From positions 1-64,000 of the forward strand of contig NZ_MJEJ02000048.1 in NCBI RefSeq assembly GCF_002095435.2: 64,000 nt of DNA, read 5' to 3'. The position numbers and the translations under genes were made by a program. Below, piece by piece: positions 1-7,525 of this stretch; position 1 is the first letter of the stretch; each line of letters starts with the position of its first letter. The stretch is from Williamsia sp. 1138. GTDB taxonomy: Bacteria > Actinomycetota > Actinomycetes > Mycobacteriales > Mycobacteriaceae. A model generated the notes under the pieces. That model saw nothing but the letters and a program-made list of their open reading frames with translations, made no database searches and was not told the origin of the DNA.

Positions 1-953
1 CCAGCGAACTCCGCGACTTCATGGAACACGCCAAACAACTCCCCGACTGGGCCGACGAACAAAAACTCGTCAGCGCAGTCAACTTCAACCAAAAACGCGG
101 CACCTACCTCGGCGTCCTCTACGGCTTCGCCAGCGGCATGATGAGCACCGTCATCCCCAAAGAAGCCCGCGCGGTCTACTACTCCAAAGGCGGCGCGGAC
201 ATGAAAGACCGCATCACCAAAACCGCCAAACTCGGCTACGACATCGGCTCACTCAACGCCTACCAACCCGACGGCGAAATGGTCGTCACCTGCGTCAAAA
301 CCCGCCTCGCACACGCCGCCGTTCGCCATTTGCTACCCCAATCGCCGCACTGGGTGAACTCAGCACCCGAAGACATACCCATCAGCCAAGCCGACATCAT
401 GGTCACCTGGCACTCACTGCCCACCACGGTGATGCGCAACCTCACAAAGTGGAAAGTCCCCATCGCCGCCGACGAATCCGAAGGGTTCCTGCACTCCTGG
501 CAACTGGCCGCGCACCTACTCGGCGTCGAAGACCAATACATCCCCTCCTCCTGGAACGAAGCCGACTCCCAAGCCAAACAAGTCCTCGACCCCATCCTCG
601 CCCCCACCCCCGAAGGCATCAAACTCGCCGACATCCTCCTGAGCCTGGGCATGAACCTCGACCTCACCCTGCTCAGCAGACCCATCCTCGGCGCCCTCAC
701 CCGCTTCATGCTCGGCAACGACATCGCCAACTGGCTCCACATCCCCACCGAACCCGTATGGACACCACTACTCGAAACCGCCTGGGGCCCCTACGTCATC
801 GTCCGCGAAGGCGGACTCGACCTCGGCGTACCCGAAGAAGCCTACTGGCTCTTCGACGAATTCCTCCGCCAATTCGTCCTGTTCTACATGTCAGAACTAC
901 GCATGCCCATCAACATCAGCATCCCCGTCATCAACAACCCCAACCACCCCTGA
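1..953 (+). CDS. Rubber-oxygenase (Lcp)-like / MpaB-family oxygenase, 5' partial
   Basis: The reading frame is open from base 3, so the start lies outside the window and about 316 residues are visible. The segment KTRLAHAAVRHLL followed by a short loop and a helical core resembles the DUF2236 (MPAB/Lcp catalytic) fold, where Arg, Lys and His residues of this region contact heme b. Lcp proteins cleave poly(cis-1,4-isoprene) oxidatively; other family members have unknown substrates, so the rubber role is inference. The C terminus is short with no membrane segment. Codon use differs from the neighbours: Lys is almost always AAA, Gln CAA and Glu GAA, while the genes around it often use AAG, CAG and GAG. 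That suggests recent acquisition. The cutinase follows after 16 bases. Confidence 0.7.
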   Translation, partial: SELRDFMEHAKQLPDWADEQKLVSAVNFNQKRGTYLGVLYGFASGMMSTVIPKEARAVYYSKGGADMKDRITKTAKLGYDIGSLNAYQPDGEMVVTCVKTRLAHAAVRHLLPQSPHWVNSAPEDIPISQADIMVTWHSLPTTVMRNLTKWKVPIAADESEGFLHSWQLAAHLLGVEDQYIPSSWNEADSQAKQVLDPILAPTPEGIKLADILLSLGMNLDLTLLSRPILGALTRFMLGNDIANWLHIPTEPVWTPLLETAWGPYVIVREGGLDLGVPEEAYWLFDEFLRQFVLFYMSELRMPINISIPVINNPNHP

Positions 954-969
954 CGCGCGTCGCGTTCTG

Positions 970-1899
970 GTGAGTACCGGGATACCGGCCATGCAGCACG
1001 ATCGCACCCGGCAGAGATGGCACAGGATCGGCTTCCTCACGCTCGTGCTGGCACTGCTCGGGACAGCCGGTGTCACAACGGGTTCGGCAACTGCTTCACC
1101 GACGCAGTGTCCGGCACTGTACGTTCTGGCCGTGCCCGGCACCTGGGCGAACGGAGACCAACCCGGGGTCCTGAATGAGGTCACCTCTGATCTGGGGCCC
1201 GAGACGGCAGTGCAGTACGTGGGTTACGACGCGACCGCATTCCCTTGGGAGAAGGCGATCTACGGCAAATCGAAAGCGCAGGCAGCGGCGAACGCAACCG
1301 GTCTTGCCGCTGCGATGCTGCAGCGTTGCCCCGGTACCAAGATCGCACTGACGGGTTACAGCCAAGGTGCCGACGCGGCCGGCGACGTCGCCTCCGAGAT
1401 CGGCACCGGCCGCGCGGCGATCAGCCCATCGAATGTGGCAGGCGTCGTCCTGCTGGCCGACCCCCGCCGCTCTGACAAAGACAACGTCATCGGTCCGCAA
1501 CTGACCGGGGAGGGGAGCGGTGGCGATCGGCCGGGCGGGATGGGCTGGTTGCGGCCGCGCTCGTTCAGCCTGTGCGCACCAGAAGACCTGTATTGCAATC
1601 TGCCGCAGGACTACTACGTGACAAGGATCGTCGGATATCTCGCGGAGACGAGTGATCCGACACCCAGCCAGATCAGTCAGTACCAGGTCGAGGCGGGAGC
1701 CATTCTGCAGGAGCTGCTCACCCACGGAGGACCGGCCGCGGTGGTTCGCGAGGTCAGTGACGTCCGTGCGCGAGAGCAGATCCGCATCTTCGATGAGTTC
1801 CTGCGATCAGGCGCTCACGCGAACTACACCACATTCCAGGTCGACGGTGGAATCACCGCCGCGCAGTGGGCTCGGACGTATCTCGCCGGCCTTGCATGA
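970..1899 (+). CDS. Secreted cutinase-family esterase
   Basis: A serine esterase of the cutinase / Culp family, exported and acting on esters or lipids outside the cell. The N terminus has basic residues, a hydrophobic stretch (FLTLVLALLGTAGVT) and an Ala-rich cleavage region before SPTQCPALYVLAVPGT. The nucleophile elbow GYSQG lies near residue 130. Family disulfide cysteines are visible (TQCPA, QRCPG, SLCAPEDLYC). The catalytic Asp is likely in the LCAPEDLYC region and the His in GAHANYTT near residue 285. A GTG at 970 is used here; the ATG at 991 is an alternative that shortens the signal peptide's N-region. A globin gene starts 22 bases after the stop. Confidence 0.85.
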   Translation: MSTGIPAMQHDRTRQRWHRIGFLTLVLALLGTAGVTTGSATASPTQCPALYVLAVPGTWANGDQPGVLNEVTSDLGPETAVQYVGYDATAFPWEKAIYGKSKAQAAANATGLAAAMLQRCPGTKIALTGYSQGADAAGDVASEIGTGRAAISPSNVAGVVLLADPRRSDKDNVIGPQLTGEGSGGDRPGGMGWLRPRSFSLCAPEDLYCNLPQDYYVTRIVGYLAETSDPTPSQISQYQVEAGAILQELLTHGGPAAVVREVSDVRAREQIRIFDEFLRSGAHANYTTFQVDGGITAAQWARTYLAGLA

Positions 1900-1921
1900 C
1901 CGTCACGGAAAGGACATGACG

Positions 1922-2383
1922 ATGGACCAACCACTGCTCGAGCGCAGTCTTGCACTCGTAGCCGACACCGACCCCGACTTCACCGTGCACTTCTACGAAC
2001 GCCTCTTCACCGAGCACCCCTCGGTACGGCAGCTTTTCGGCGATGAGATCCGTCCTCAGGCGACCATGCTGCAACGGGCCATCGTCTCCGTTCTGGAGCA
2101 TCTCGACGACCCCGAATGGCTGCGCACCTCTCTGGGTTCGCTGGGTCGAGTGCACGCGTCGCTCGGTGTCACACCACAGATGTACGGCTGGGTGGCAACA
2201 ACTCTGGTCGACACGATGGCCGACGTCGGCGGCGAGAAGTGGACCGACGACATGTCGACCGCATGGAAAGACGCACTCACCGCCGTCGCCGCCATGATGC
2301 TCGACGCCTACCCAGCCGACCCGAGCGACGACGGACCCGACAGCGAACGATCACTCAGCGGCAGCGGCCGCCACAGGAGGTAG
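1922..2383 (+). CDS. Single-domain bacterial globin
   Basis: About 153 residues with the layout of a flavohemoglobin-type globin domain without a reductase domain. Visible features are FYERLFTEHPSVRQLF (B/C helices), a distal Gln in RPQATML, and the proximal His in GRVHASLGV followed by a YGWV segment. The role (O2 or NO binding or detoxification) is known for the family but not proven here. ATG 1922 is preferred because AGGA (1911-1914) sits seven bases upstream. The ATG at 1916 in the same frame is too close to that site. The last 20 residues are polar and probably disordered. TatA follows six bases after the stop, so the two genes are probably co-transcribed. Confidence 0.8.
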   Translation: MDQPLLERSLALVADTDPDFTVHFYERLFTEHPSVRQLFGDEIRPQATMLQRAIVSVLEHLDDPEWLRTSLGSLGRVHASLGVTPQMYGWVATTLVDTMADVGGEKWTDDMSTAWKDALTAVAAMMLDAYPADPSDDGPDSERSLSGSGRHRR

Positions 2384-2389
2384 AACAAC

Positions 2390-2659
2390 ATGGGCGCAAT
2401 GCAACCTTGGCACATCATCGTGGTGGTGGTGGTGTTTCTCGTTCTGTTCGGATCGAAGAAGCTACCTGATGCAGCACGAGGACTCGGCCGATCGATGCGC
2501 ATCTTCAAGAGCGAGGTGAGCGAGATGCAGAACGAGTCAGGGCCGGAGCAAAACGCCACGCGCGGCGAACTCGAGGCCGGATCGACGGGTCACGCCACTC
2601 AGGTTAATACGAATGGCGCCGGAGTAGCGACGAACAGCATCCGACCGCCGACACCCTAG
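2390..2659 (+). CDS. tatA: Sec-independent translocase protein TatA
   Basis: An 89-residue TatA/E-type protein. The start [21 protein letters not shown] gives the short N-out segment and single transmembrane helix of TatA. The hinge [21 protein letters not shown] contains the family FG pair and the amphipathic helix. The rest is a polar tail. TatA forms the pore-like assembly for folded twin-arginine substrates together with TatC, which is not in this window, so this may be a stand-alone copy. ACAGGAGG at 2372-2379 supports ATG 2390. A strong hairpin (2737-2772) follows. Confidence 0.88.
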   Translation: MGAMQPWHIIVVVVVFLVLFGSKKLPDAARGLGRSMRIFKSEVSEMQNESGPEQNATRGELEAGSTGHATQVNTNGAGVATNSIRPPTP

Positions 2660-2736
2660 AAAATCCGAAAGTAATTGCGCTGCAGTCGTTGTGTCTTGCG
2701 CAGAATCGACGCAGTCACCCAGCGTACGTGGGGGCT

Positions 2737-2772
2737 GTTGGTGCCCGCCCGTTGAACCGAGCGGGCACCAAC
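2737..2772. terminator. Bidirectional terminator-like hairpin after tatA
   Basis: A perfect 12-bp inverted repeat: GTTGGTGCCCGC at 2737-2748 pairs with GCGGGCACCAAC at 2761-2772, with a 12-base loop. It lies between the convergent ends of tatA (+) and the small secreted-protein gene (-), where a shared terminator is expected. There is no long T-run, as is common in actinobacterial terminators. Confidence 0.7.
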
Positions 2773-2784
2773 ACTTTCCGGGGG

Positions 2785-3135
2785 TCAGCGACGCCAGCCG
2801 GTATGCCAGGTCAGATTGTTGGGAATCTCGGTCAACCCGGCGTAAAAGGTGCCCGACGGAGATGCCGCGGCGCGTCCGGAAAATTGATCGATGGCGGCGC
2901 CGAAAGTCAGCCCACTATCCGGGTCGGGTTGCCAACCGGTCACCGCATCAATCGTGCCGCCCAAATGCGCATCGTGAAGGACCTGTGCCTCATCAGAACT
3001 CAAGTGCACGTATCCCCCACCTGGCGCCGGCGTCACCGCAAACGCCGATGCGATCGGCGCCGCCGCCATTGCTCCCGCGCCAGCAATGATCAGTCCCGCA
3101 GAGACTGCAGCTACACGTCGTTTCACATTCATCAT
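2785..3135 (-). CDS. Small secreted protein of unknown function
   Basis: About 116 residues. MMNVKRR, a hydrophobic Ala/Gly-rich segment (VAAVSAGLIIAGAGAMAAAP) and ASAFA form a clear Sec signal peptide. The mature part, about 85 residues, has no cysteines and no motif I recognise; it contains GGGYVHLSSDEAQVL, DAVTGWQPDPDSG and a C-terminal WHTGWRR. The longer frame running back to 3306 is not favoured, because GGAGG (positions 3139-3143 on this strand) sits directly before ATG 3135 / ATG 3132. It is convergent with tatA across the hairpin. Confidence 0.65.
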   Translation of the reverse strand: MMNVKRRVAAVSAGLIIAGAGAMAAAPIASAFAVTPAPGGGYVHLSSDEAQVLHDAHLGGTIDAVTGWQPDPDSGLTFGAAIDQFSGRAAASPSGTFYAGLTEIPNNLTWHTGWRR

Positions 3136-3572
3136 GGTTCCTCCCCAAAGTTGCAGACCGTCCGCGACATACGGGCGGCCGTTCGGTACAGCGAACCCTA
3201 CAGCTACTTTGCTAACGTGAATATGTAATTTATTGTGATACACGCCATAGGCATGGCATCCAAGAGCGAGCGCGGACACGCGGCTATCTAACGGCACACT
3301 CGACACGCCGGAAAATCGGGCGGTACGACAACGTTTGCGTCGGGTAGGTCAGCGCCCGAGGCCGATAGACAGTGGGCCCAGCGTTCTGGGCTGCCCAGGC
3401 CGAATGAGACTGTGACCTTCGAAGGGGGTTCTGACGTGATGTTTGATAGCGTTGTAGCGCAACATGTTCAGATCTTCAGGTTCCGACTCCTGGGTGACTT
3501 GTTCGATCGCGACGGTAGCGAGGTCGATCACACTCCCATTCTGGGGCGGCCACGGCGTGTGACCATCGGTAG
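3136..3572. other. Intergenic region between divergent genes
   Basis: 437 bases with no supported gene. Bases 3205-3240 are unusually AT-rich (TAATTTATTGTG and neighbours) and probably hold the promoter of the secreted-protein gene on the minus strand. Short frames at 3349-3531 (-) and 3412-3636 (+) lack ribosome-binding sites and protein-like features. I see no strong hairpin or repeat. Confidence 0.5.
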
Positions 3573-4619
3573 GTGCCTACGACTCGTCCGCAGATCCTGT
3601 CGGCGATTGACGATGCGGCGCTCGCCGAGGGCATAGTTCTTGATGACTCTCAGCGGCAGCTCGTCCATCGTCTCGCCGACCTAGATGTGACGACGCAGCG
3701 TCGACGCCGGCCGTGCCCGCGGGGGCTTTATGTGTACGGCTCGGCGGGGCGGGGCAAGTCATGGCTGGCCAATGCGTTCTATGACGCAGCACCCACACCC
3801 CGGAAGATCCGAATCCATTTCCACAGCTTCTTTGACGACCTCCATCGCCACATGCACACCCATCGACACGATCCATCAACGATGCGTCAGGCACTCGACG
3901 ATGTGATCGGACAAAGCCAATTGTTGTACTTCGACGAACTACATGTGCACGACTCCGGAGATGCTCGGCTTCTCACTCGCATGCTCGAACACGTCCTCAC
4001 TCGTCGCGTGACGATTTTGGCGACATCGAACTACGCACCCGAAGACCTGCTGCCGAACCCCATCTGGCACCACATCTTTGAACCGGGAATCGACCTGATC
4101 AAGACCCACTTCGACATACATCACCTTGCCGGCCACACCGACTACCGCGCAGCTACACGCTCCGGCACCTCCGCCGGCTTCTCCAACAGCGACTGGACAA
4201 GTACCGCACCTACACAGGAACTTCCATACCCCAGCGAGCTGCCAATGCTGACTGTCGGCAGCCGCGACTTCTCGGTCCTCGCCGTCCGTGACAACCAGCT
4301 GTTTGTATCGTTCCCTCAGCTCTGCGACTCACCGCTGTCAACGATCGAATATCTCAACTGGGCGCGGACTTACACCCGATGGACGATCCTCGACATCCCC
4401 GAGTTCGCTTGTGTCTCACCCGAAGCCCAGCAACGCTTCATCAACCTCATCGACATTCTGGTCGACACCGACGTACAGGTCACCTTCGTGTCAGCGCATA
4501 CGCTGACCGCCTTCCTCGACGCCGCGTCGCCGCGACCAGACGCCTTTCGCATGGCAAGCCGCTTACAGTTACTACGCAGACACGGACAAGCACATCGTGC
4601 GTCGACAGATGTCCTCTGA
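3573..4619 (+). CDS. ZapE / AFG1-like P-loop ATPase
   Basis: A 348-residue AFG1/ZapE-type AAA+ ATPase. Walker A GSAGRGKS lies near residue 56 and Walker B LLYFDELHVHD near 117. The segment LATSNYAPEDLLPNP is the sensor-1 region typical of ZapE (TSN followed by P-x-L), and the conserved HHIFEPGIDLIKTHFDI follows. ZapE in proteobacteria acts at the division septum, and AFG1/Lace1 in mitochondria in protein quality control; the role in actinobacteria is not established. The start is GTG 3573. The C-terminal third (residues 220-348) is less typical and carries the short motif LNWARTYTRWTILDIPEF. The gene stands alone. Confidence 0.8.
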   Translation: MPTTRPQILSAIDDAALAEGIVLDDSQRQLVHRLADLDVTTQRRRRPCPRGLYVYGSAGRGKSWLANAFYDAAPTPRKIRIHFHSFFDDLHRHMHTHRHDPSTMRQALDDVIGQSQLLYFDELHVHDSGDARLLTRMLEHVLTRRVTILATSNYAPEDLLPNPIWHHIFEPGIDLIKTHFDIHHLAGHTDYRAATRSGTSAGFSNSDWTSTAPTQELPYPSELPMLTVGSRDFSVLAVRDNQLFVSFPQLCDSPLSTIEYLNWARTYTRWTILDIPEFACVSPEAQQRFINLIDILVDTDVQVTFVSAHTLTAFLDAASPRPDAFRMASRLQLLRRHGQAHRASTDVL

Positions 4620-4929
4620 GCAGCCATCGACGTCTCACCCAAGTCGATGGGTGCTCCAGGCTGCAACGAGGGGAATGCCTCCGATGGGTCAACGCAGCCA
4701 AGGTGGACATATCCGCGGATGTCTAGGTGCACCCATGTCACGCGCAGACAATGCCAACAGCGGGGAATCCGCAGCTACTGTGACTCATGCAATCGGCGCG
4801 TCGGGCGAGACTGCGGTGTCGCCGCGGAGGACCTACACCGTCTGGGTCAGCGCCTCCTGCCTCCGACGTAAAACGTTCGCACCCAAGCGACATGCCTACA
4901 GCCACCGCCACGAGGAACAGCCGAATACC
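4620..4929. other. Intergenic region without a recognised gene
   Basis: 310 bases between the ZapE-like gene and the lipoprotein. In-frame extensions of the lipoprotein frame upstream of 4930 exist but lack a ribosome-binding site and would bury the signal peptide. I see no hairpin or repeat strong enough to name. Confidence 0.45.
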
Positions 4930-5391
4930 ATGAACGCCAGAATCCAGATCGTGACGGCCTGCCTCGGCCTCGTTACAGCGCTTATATGCACGGTCACTGC
5001 ATGCACCACCAGCGACGGCGACGCTGGAAGGCTCAACAGCTCCACGGACCGCGCAAGCACGACGCTCGCGACCAGGCCAGGCCCGCCTGTCCCGGTGGAC
5101 GCCGCGGCCCCCGACGATCTCGTCCCCCAGCTCCCGGTCATCCTCACCGTCGACGGCCAGATTTTCACCATCACCGAACGCGACGGCGGACACGACTACA
5201 CCTGGGACACCGGCCCCAACCCCGGCTATGGGTTTTCGGAAAGCGCACCGATGACCGCACAAGTGCCGGAACAGGATGCAACGAGAATCCGACCCACGCC
5301 ACCGCCATCCAATACGCTCAGCCATTACCGAGCCAGCATCCGAGACTTCCTCGACGCGATCGACCCCAACACCGGATACCTCGAGGAATAA
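4930..5391 (+). CDS. Putative lipoprotein of unknown function
   Basis: 153 residues. The N terminus MNARIQIVTACLGLVTALI followed by VTAC gives a lipobox with the lipidated Cys at residue 25. A Ser/Thr-rich linker (residues 26-50) follows, then a roughly 100-residue domain containing LPVILTVDGQIFTI and HDYTWDTGPNPGYGF. I do not recognise the domain. ATG 4930 is chosen because GAGGAA lies at 4912-4917 and a signal peptide starts there. Its neighbours are unrelated. Confidence 0.6.
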   Translation: MNARIQIVTACLGLVTALICTVTACTTSDGDAGRLNSSTDRASTTLATRPGPPVPVDAAAPDDLVPQLPVILTVDGQIFTITERDGGHDYTWDTGPNPGYGFSESAPMTAQVPEQDATRIRPTPPPSNTLSHYRASIRDFLDAIDPNTGYLEE

Positions 5392-5587
5392 GGCGCCGAA
5401 TCACTCAGACAACTTGGAGTAGTCCACACATTCGACGTAATCTAATTGTGCTGCAACGGATCATGTCAGGATTGTGTAGACCATCGCGATCAGAGCGCCC
5501 ACGCCGAGGACGCGACCAGCACCACCCACGACGGTGTTCTCATGCCACCGAGCCAATTGGGCTCGACTTGAACGCAATTGCCACCGA

Positions 5588-6574
5588 TCAACTGCTGCCG
5601 AAAAGGCCTGGACCGATGCAGACCGAGCCCGTGCAGGGTGACCCCGGTGGCCGGTAGGTAATAGTGATCGACGGGCCCTCAAGAGTGGCTCCGTGGTAGC
5701 CGTCGGACAACAACGAAGAGCCGCCGCCGCCGGAGTGACCAAGCGATCCGCCGCCGCCGCCGTACAGTCCTCCGCCACCACCGGCCCCGCTGAGAATCGA
5801 CTGCGCCACCGGGAAATCGGCGACAGATCCACCGGTTCCGCCGACACCTGGCCGCCCGGGTAGCCCATCGCCGGGTATGTTCTCAGACCTGCCCCCGGCA
5901 CCGCCCGCGGTCTGCGTCCCCGCATGACCACCCCATTCCGACGGGCTCGGGGAATCCGCGTTTCCACCATTTCCGTAGTAGCTCCCACCACCGCCGCCTG
6001 CGGCGATCAGTACCCGTGAATCCAGATCAGTGGGATCGGTGCGGATATCCGACGCCCCGCCCCCGCCCGCCCCAGGCGCATAGTCGTTGCGCCCCGGCCA
6101 CTTGGGGTTTCCTGCCGTGCCGCCGCCGTTGAACCCACCCACCCCGGGGCTGTCATCGGGCCCCACGCGAGTGTCGCCGCCATCGCCGGCTACCACCGGG
6201 TGCAGCGTGCGTGATCCTGCTGGGACAGCCACGGTTCCGTTCACCACAGCTCCTATCCCACCGGAGTAATAGCGGTTGTCGCCCTCGATGTAACTACCGC
6301 CTCGCCCACCGATGGCTGTCACAGTCACCGTCGCAACACCTTCGGGCAGTGTCAGTGCGTGCGTCCCCGTGGAGTAGGTGCATGTCACCACACCTGAGGA
6401 ACCCGCCTGGACGCATTCCGCGGGCAACGGAGCGGCTCCTGCACTACCCGGCCACACCAGCAGGGCACCTAGCACCGCCACCGATCCGGCTACCGCGATT
6501 CCGGGCCGATACCAGTTAGTTCCCGAAGCGCCCCGTTCGCGATCGCGTGGGAGTAGCCCGTTTTCAGTCGACAT
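5588..6574 (-). CDS. Secreted glycine-rich protein (ALK/LTK-like Gly-rich domain)
   Basis: About 328 residues. A basic N terminus is followed by one hydrophobic segment (GIAVAGSVAVLGALLVWPG, residues 25-43) and an Ala-rich cleavage region (SAGAAPLPAEC). A beta-rich stretch (VTCTYSTGTHALTLPEGV) leads into a long Gly-rich region with GGGGASDIR and LIAAGGGGGSYYG, which matches the Gly_rich / receptor-tyrosine-kinase glycine-rich pattern (G-rich, SDIR, then I-V-A-GGGGG). The C terminus has GSPCTGSVC. Such domains bind ligands in animals; bacterial roles are unknown. ATG 6574 is preferred over the upstream frame to 6760 because the signal sequence follows it. Confidence refers to a real exported gene; function is unknown. 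Confidence 0.65.
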   Translation of the reverse strand: MSTENGLLPRDRERGASGTNWYRPGIAVAGSVAVLGALLVWPGSAGAAPLPAECVQAGSSGVVTCTYSTGTHALTLPEGVATVTVTAIGGRGGSYIEGDNRYYSGGIGAVVNGTVAVPAGSRTLHPVVAGDGGDTRVGPDDSPGVGGFNGGGTAGNPKWPGRNDYAPGAGGGGASDIRTDPTDLDSRVLIAAGGGGGSYYGNGGNADSPSPSEWGGHAGTQTAGGAGGRSENIPGDGLPGRPGVGGTGGSVADFPVAQSILSGAGGGGGLYGGGGGSLGHSGGGGSSLLSDGYHGATLEGPSITITYRPPGSPCTGSVCIGPGLFGSS

Positions 6575-6919
6575 CCGCCTTGCCCCTCCGTCAGTTCGCA
6601 ACATCGGATAGAGCGTAACTCTATCGAAGTGTTGAAGGTGACCAAACCGGCAAAGCACTGGCCCGTTACAGCGTACGACGACAACGAACTCGATAAAAGG
6701 AGAGTGAGATCTACCGATATCGTCGGCCACGTCTGAGTCGGCCGCGACGACCGCTTTCACCAGCCAGTGGTAGTCGCACGCCTCTCAGGAACACAGCTGG
6801 AGCCGAACGGCTCCAGCTGTAGTGCAGGCAGTTTCGTCTCTCACGCACTGTTGATCGCATCGACAGCGACCCGCAGCGTTTACCCGTAGCGAGCGTCATT
6901 TCCTGCTAGGAAAGAGAAC
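6575..6919. other. Divergent intergenic region with one strong hairpin
   Basis: 345 bases between the glycine-rich protein (-) and a lipoprotein (+). It holds a perfect 12-bp hairpin at 6793-6820 that does not follow any recognised gene. The small minus frame at 6711-6899 is Arg-rich, lacks a ribosome-binding site and is probably chance. Confidence 0.5.
6793..6820. terminator. Orphan terminator-like hairpin
   Basis: ACAGCTGGAGCC (6793-6804) pairs perfectly with GGCTCCAGCTGT (6809-6820) around the tetraloop GAAC. There is no T-run on either strand. It sits about 100 bases upstream of the lipoprotein at 6920 and about 220 bases upstream of the divergent glycine-rich protein, so it could be a leader hairpin rather than a gene-end terminator. 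Confidence 0.5.
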
Positions 6920-7441
6920 ATGAGGCGGATAGGGGTGCTGGTGGCGGCGATCGCAATTGTCATAGTCGGCTGCTCGTCAGAGGACGGAACCGAGAACTCG
7001 CCGGCCCCGAGCTCACCAACGACGTCCGCGGCACCATCGACGACGACACCACAGCCACCACCGCCTCCGCCTGCACCACCCCCCGCCACTGAGCCGACGT
7101 ACGAGGCTCCTGCCACTGTCGAAGAAGCTGAGCCAACAATCCAACCTGTCACCCTCGGCGACTACTGCTCATCCCGGGGCGCCTCGGCGCCGACTGCGGA
7201 CGGGTCGACAGCATACTGCGCGCGGCTGGCCGGCACAGATGCGTACGTCTGGGCGCTGACACCGGGAGTGGCGTCGAATCCGGATTTTCCGCTGCCAGGC
7301 AACGGGACTTCCGCGCCTGGTGACGTCTGCTACGACCTGTCCGCGACAACCATCAACTCTCAGGGCCAGACCTTGTATTGCAATCCGTCAGTGGACGATC
7401 AAGGCGCTGTAAACGTTCTGCGCTGGGAGCTGACGCCCTGA
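6920..7441 (+). CDS. Lipoprotein with Pro-rich linker and duplicated Cys-pair domain
   Basis: 173 residues. MRRIGVLVAAIAIVIVGC gives a lipobox (VIVGC) with Cys18 as lipid anchor. Residues 20-70 are a Ser/Thr/Pro linker including seven prolines in a row. The remainder is two similar units: DYCSSRGASAPTADGSTAYC leading to YVWALTP, and DVCYDLSATTINSQGQTLYC leading to LRWELTP. Each has two cysteines about 16-18 residues apart, an aromatic-Cys step and a W-x-L-TP ending, so an internal duplication is likely. Function is unknown. AGGAAAGAG at 6908-6916 supports ATG 6920. It is convergent with dnaB. Confidence 0.7.
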   Translation: MRRIGVLVAAIAIVIVGCSSEDGTENSPAPSSPTTSAAPSTTTPQPPPPPPAPPPATEPTYEAPATVEEAEPTIQPVTLGDYCSSRGASAPTADGSTAYCARLAGTDAYVWALTPGVASNPDFPLPGNGTSAPGDVCYDLSATTINSQGQTLYCNPSVDDQGAVNVLRWELTP

Positions 7442-7525
7442 CCGTGGGCGCCGGGTTGTTGATCATGTTGAGACTGTTGACCGTCGCACGAGCTTGCGGC
7501 AAGCAATCTACCGCAGGAAAAACGT

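Noticed and set aside
3412-3636. 74-residue plus frame before the ZapE-like gene
   Set aside because: It overlaps the ZapE-like start in another frame, has no ribosome-binding site, and ends in an Arg-rich chance sequence.
5680-6100. Repeated GC-rich units suggesting a CRISPR or tandem repeat
   Set aside because: They encode glycine codons of the Gly-rich protein, with irregular spacing and no conserved repeat-spacer pattern.
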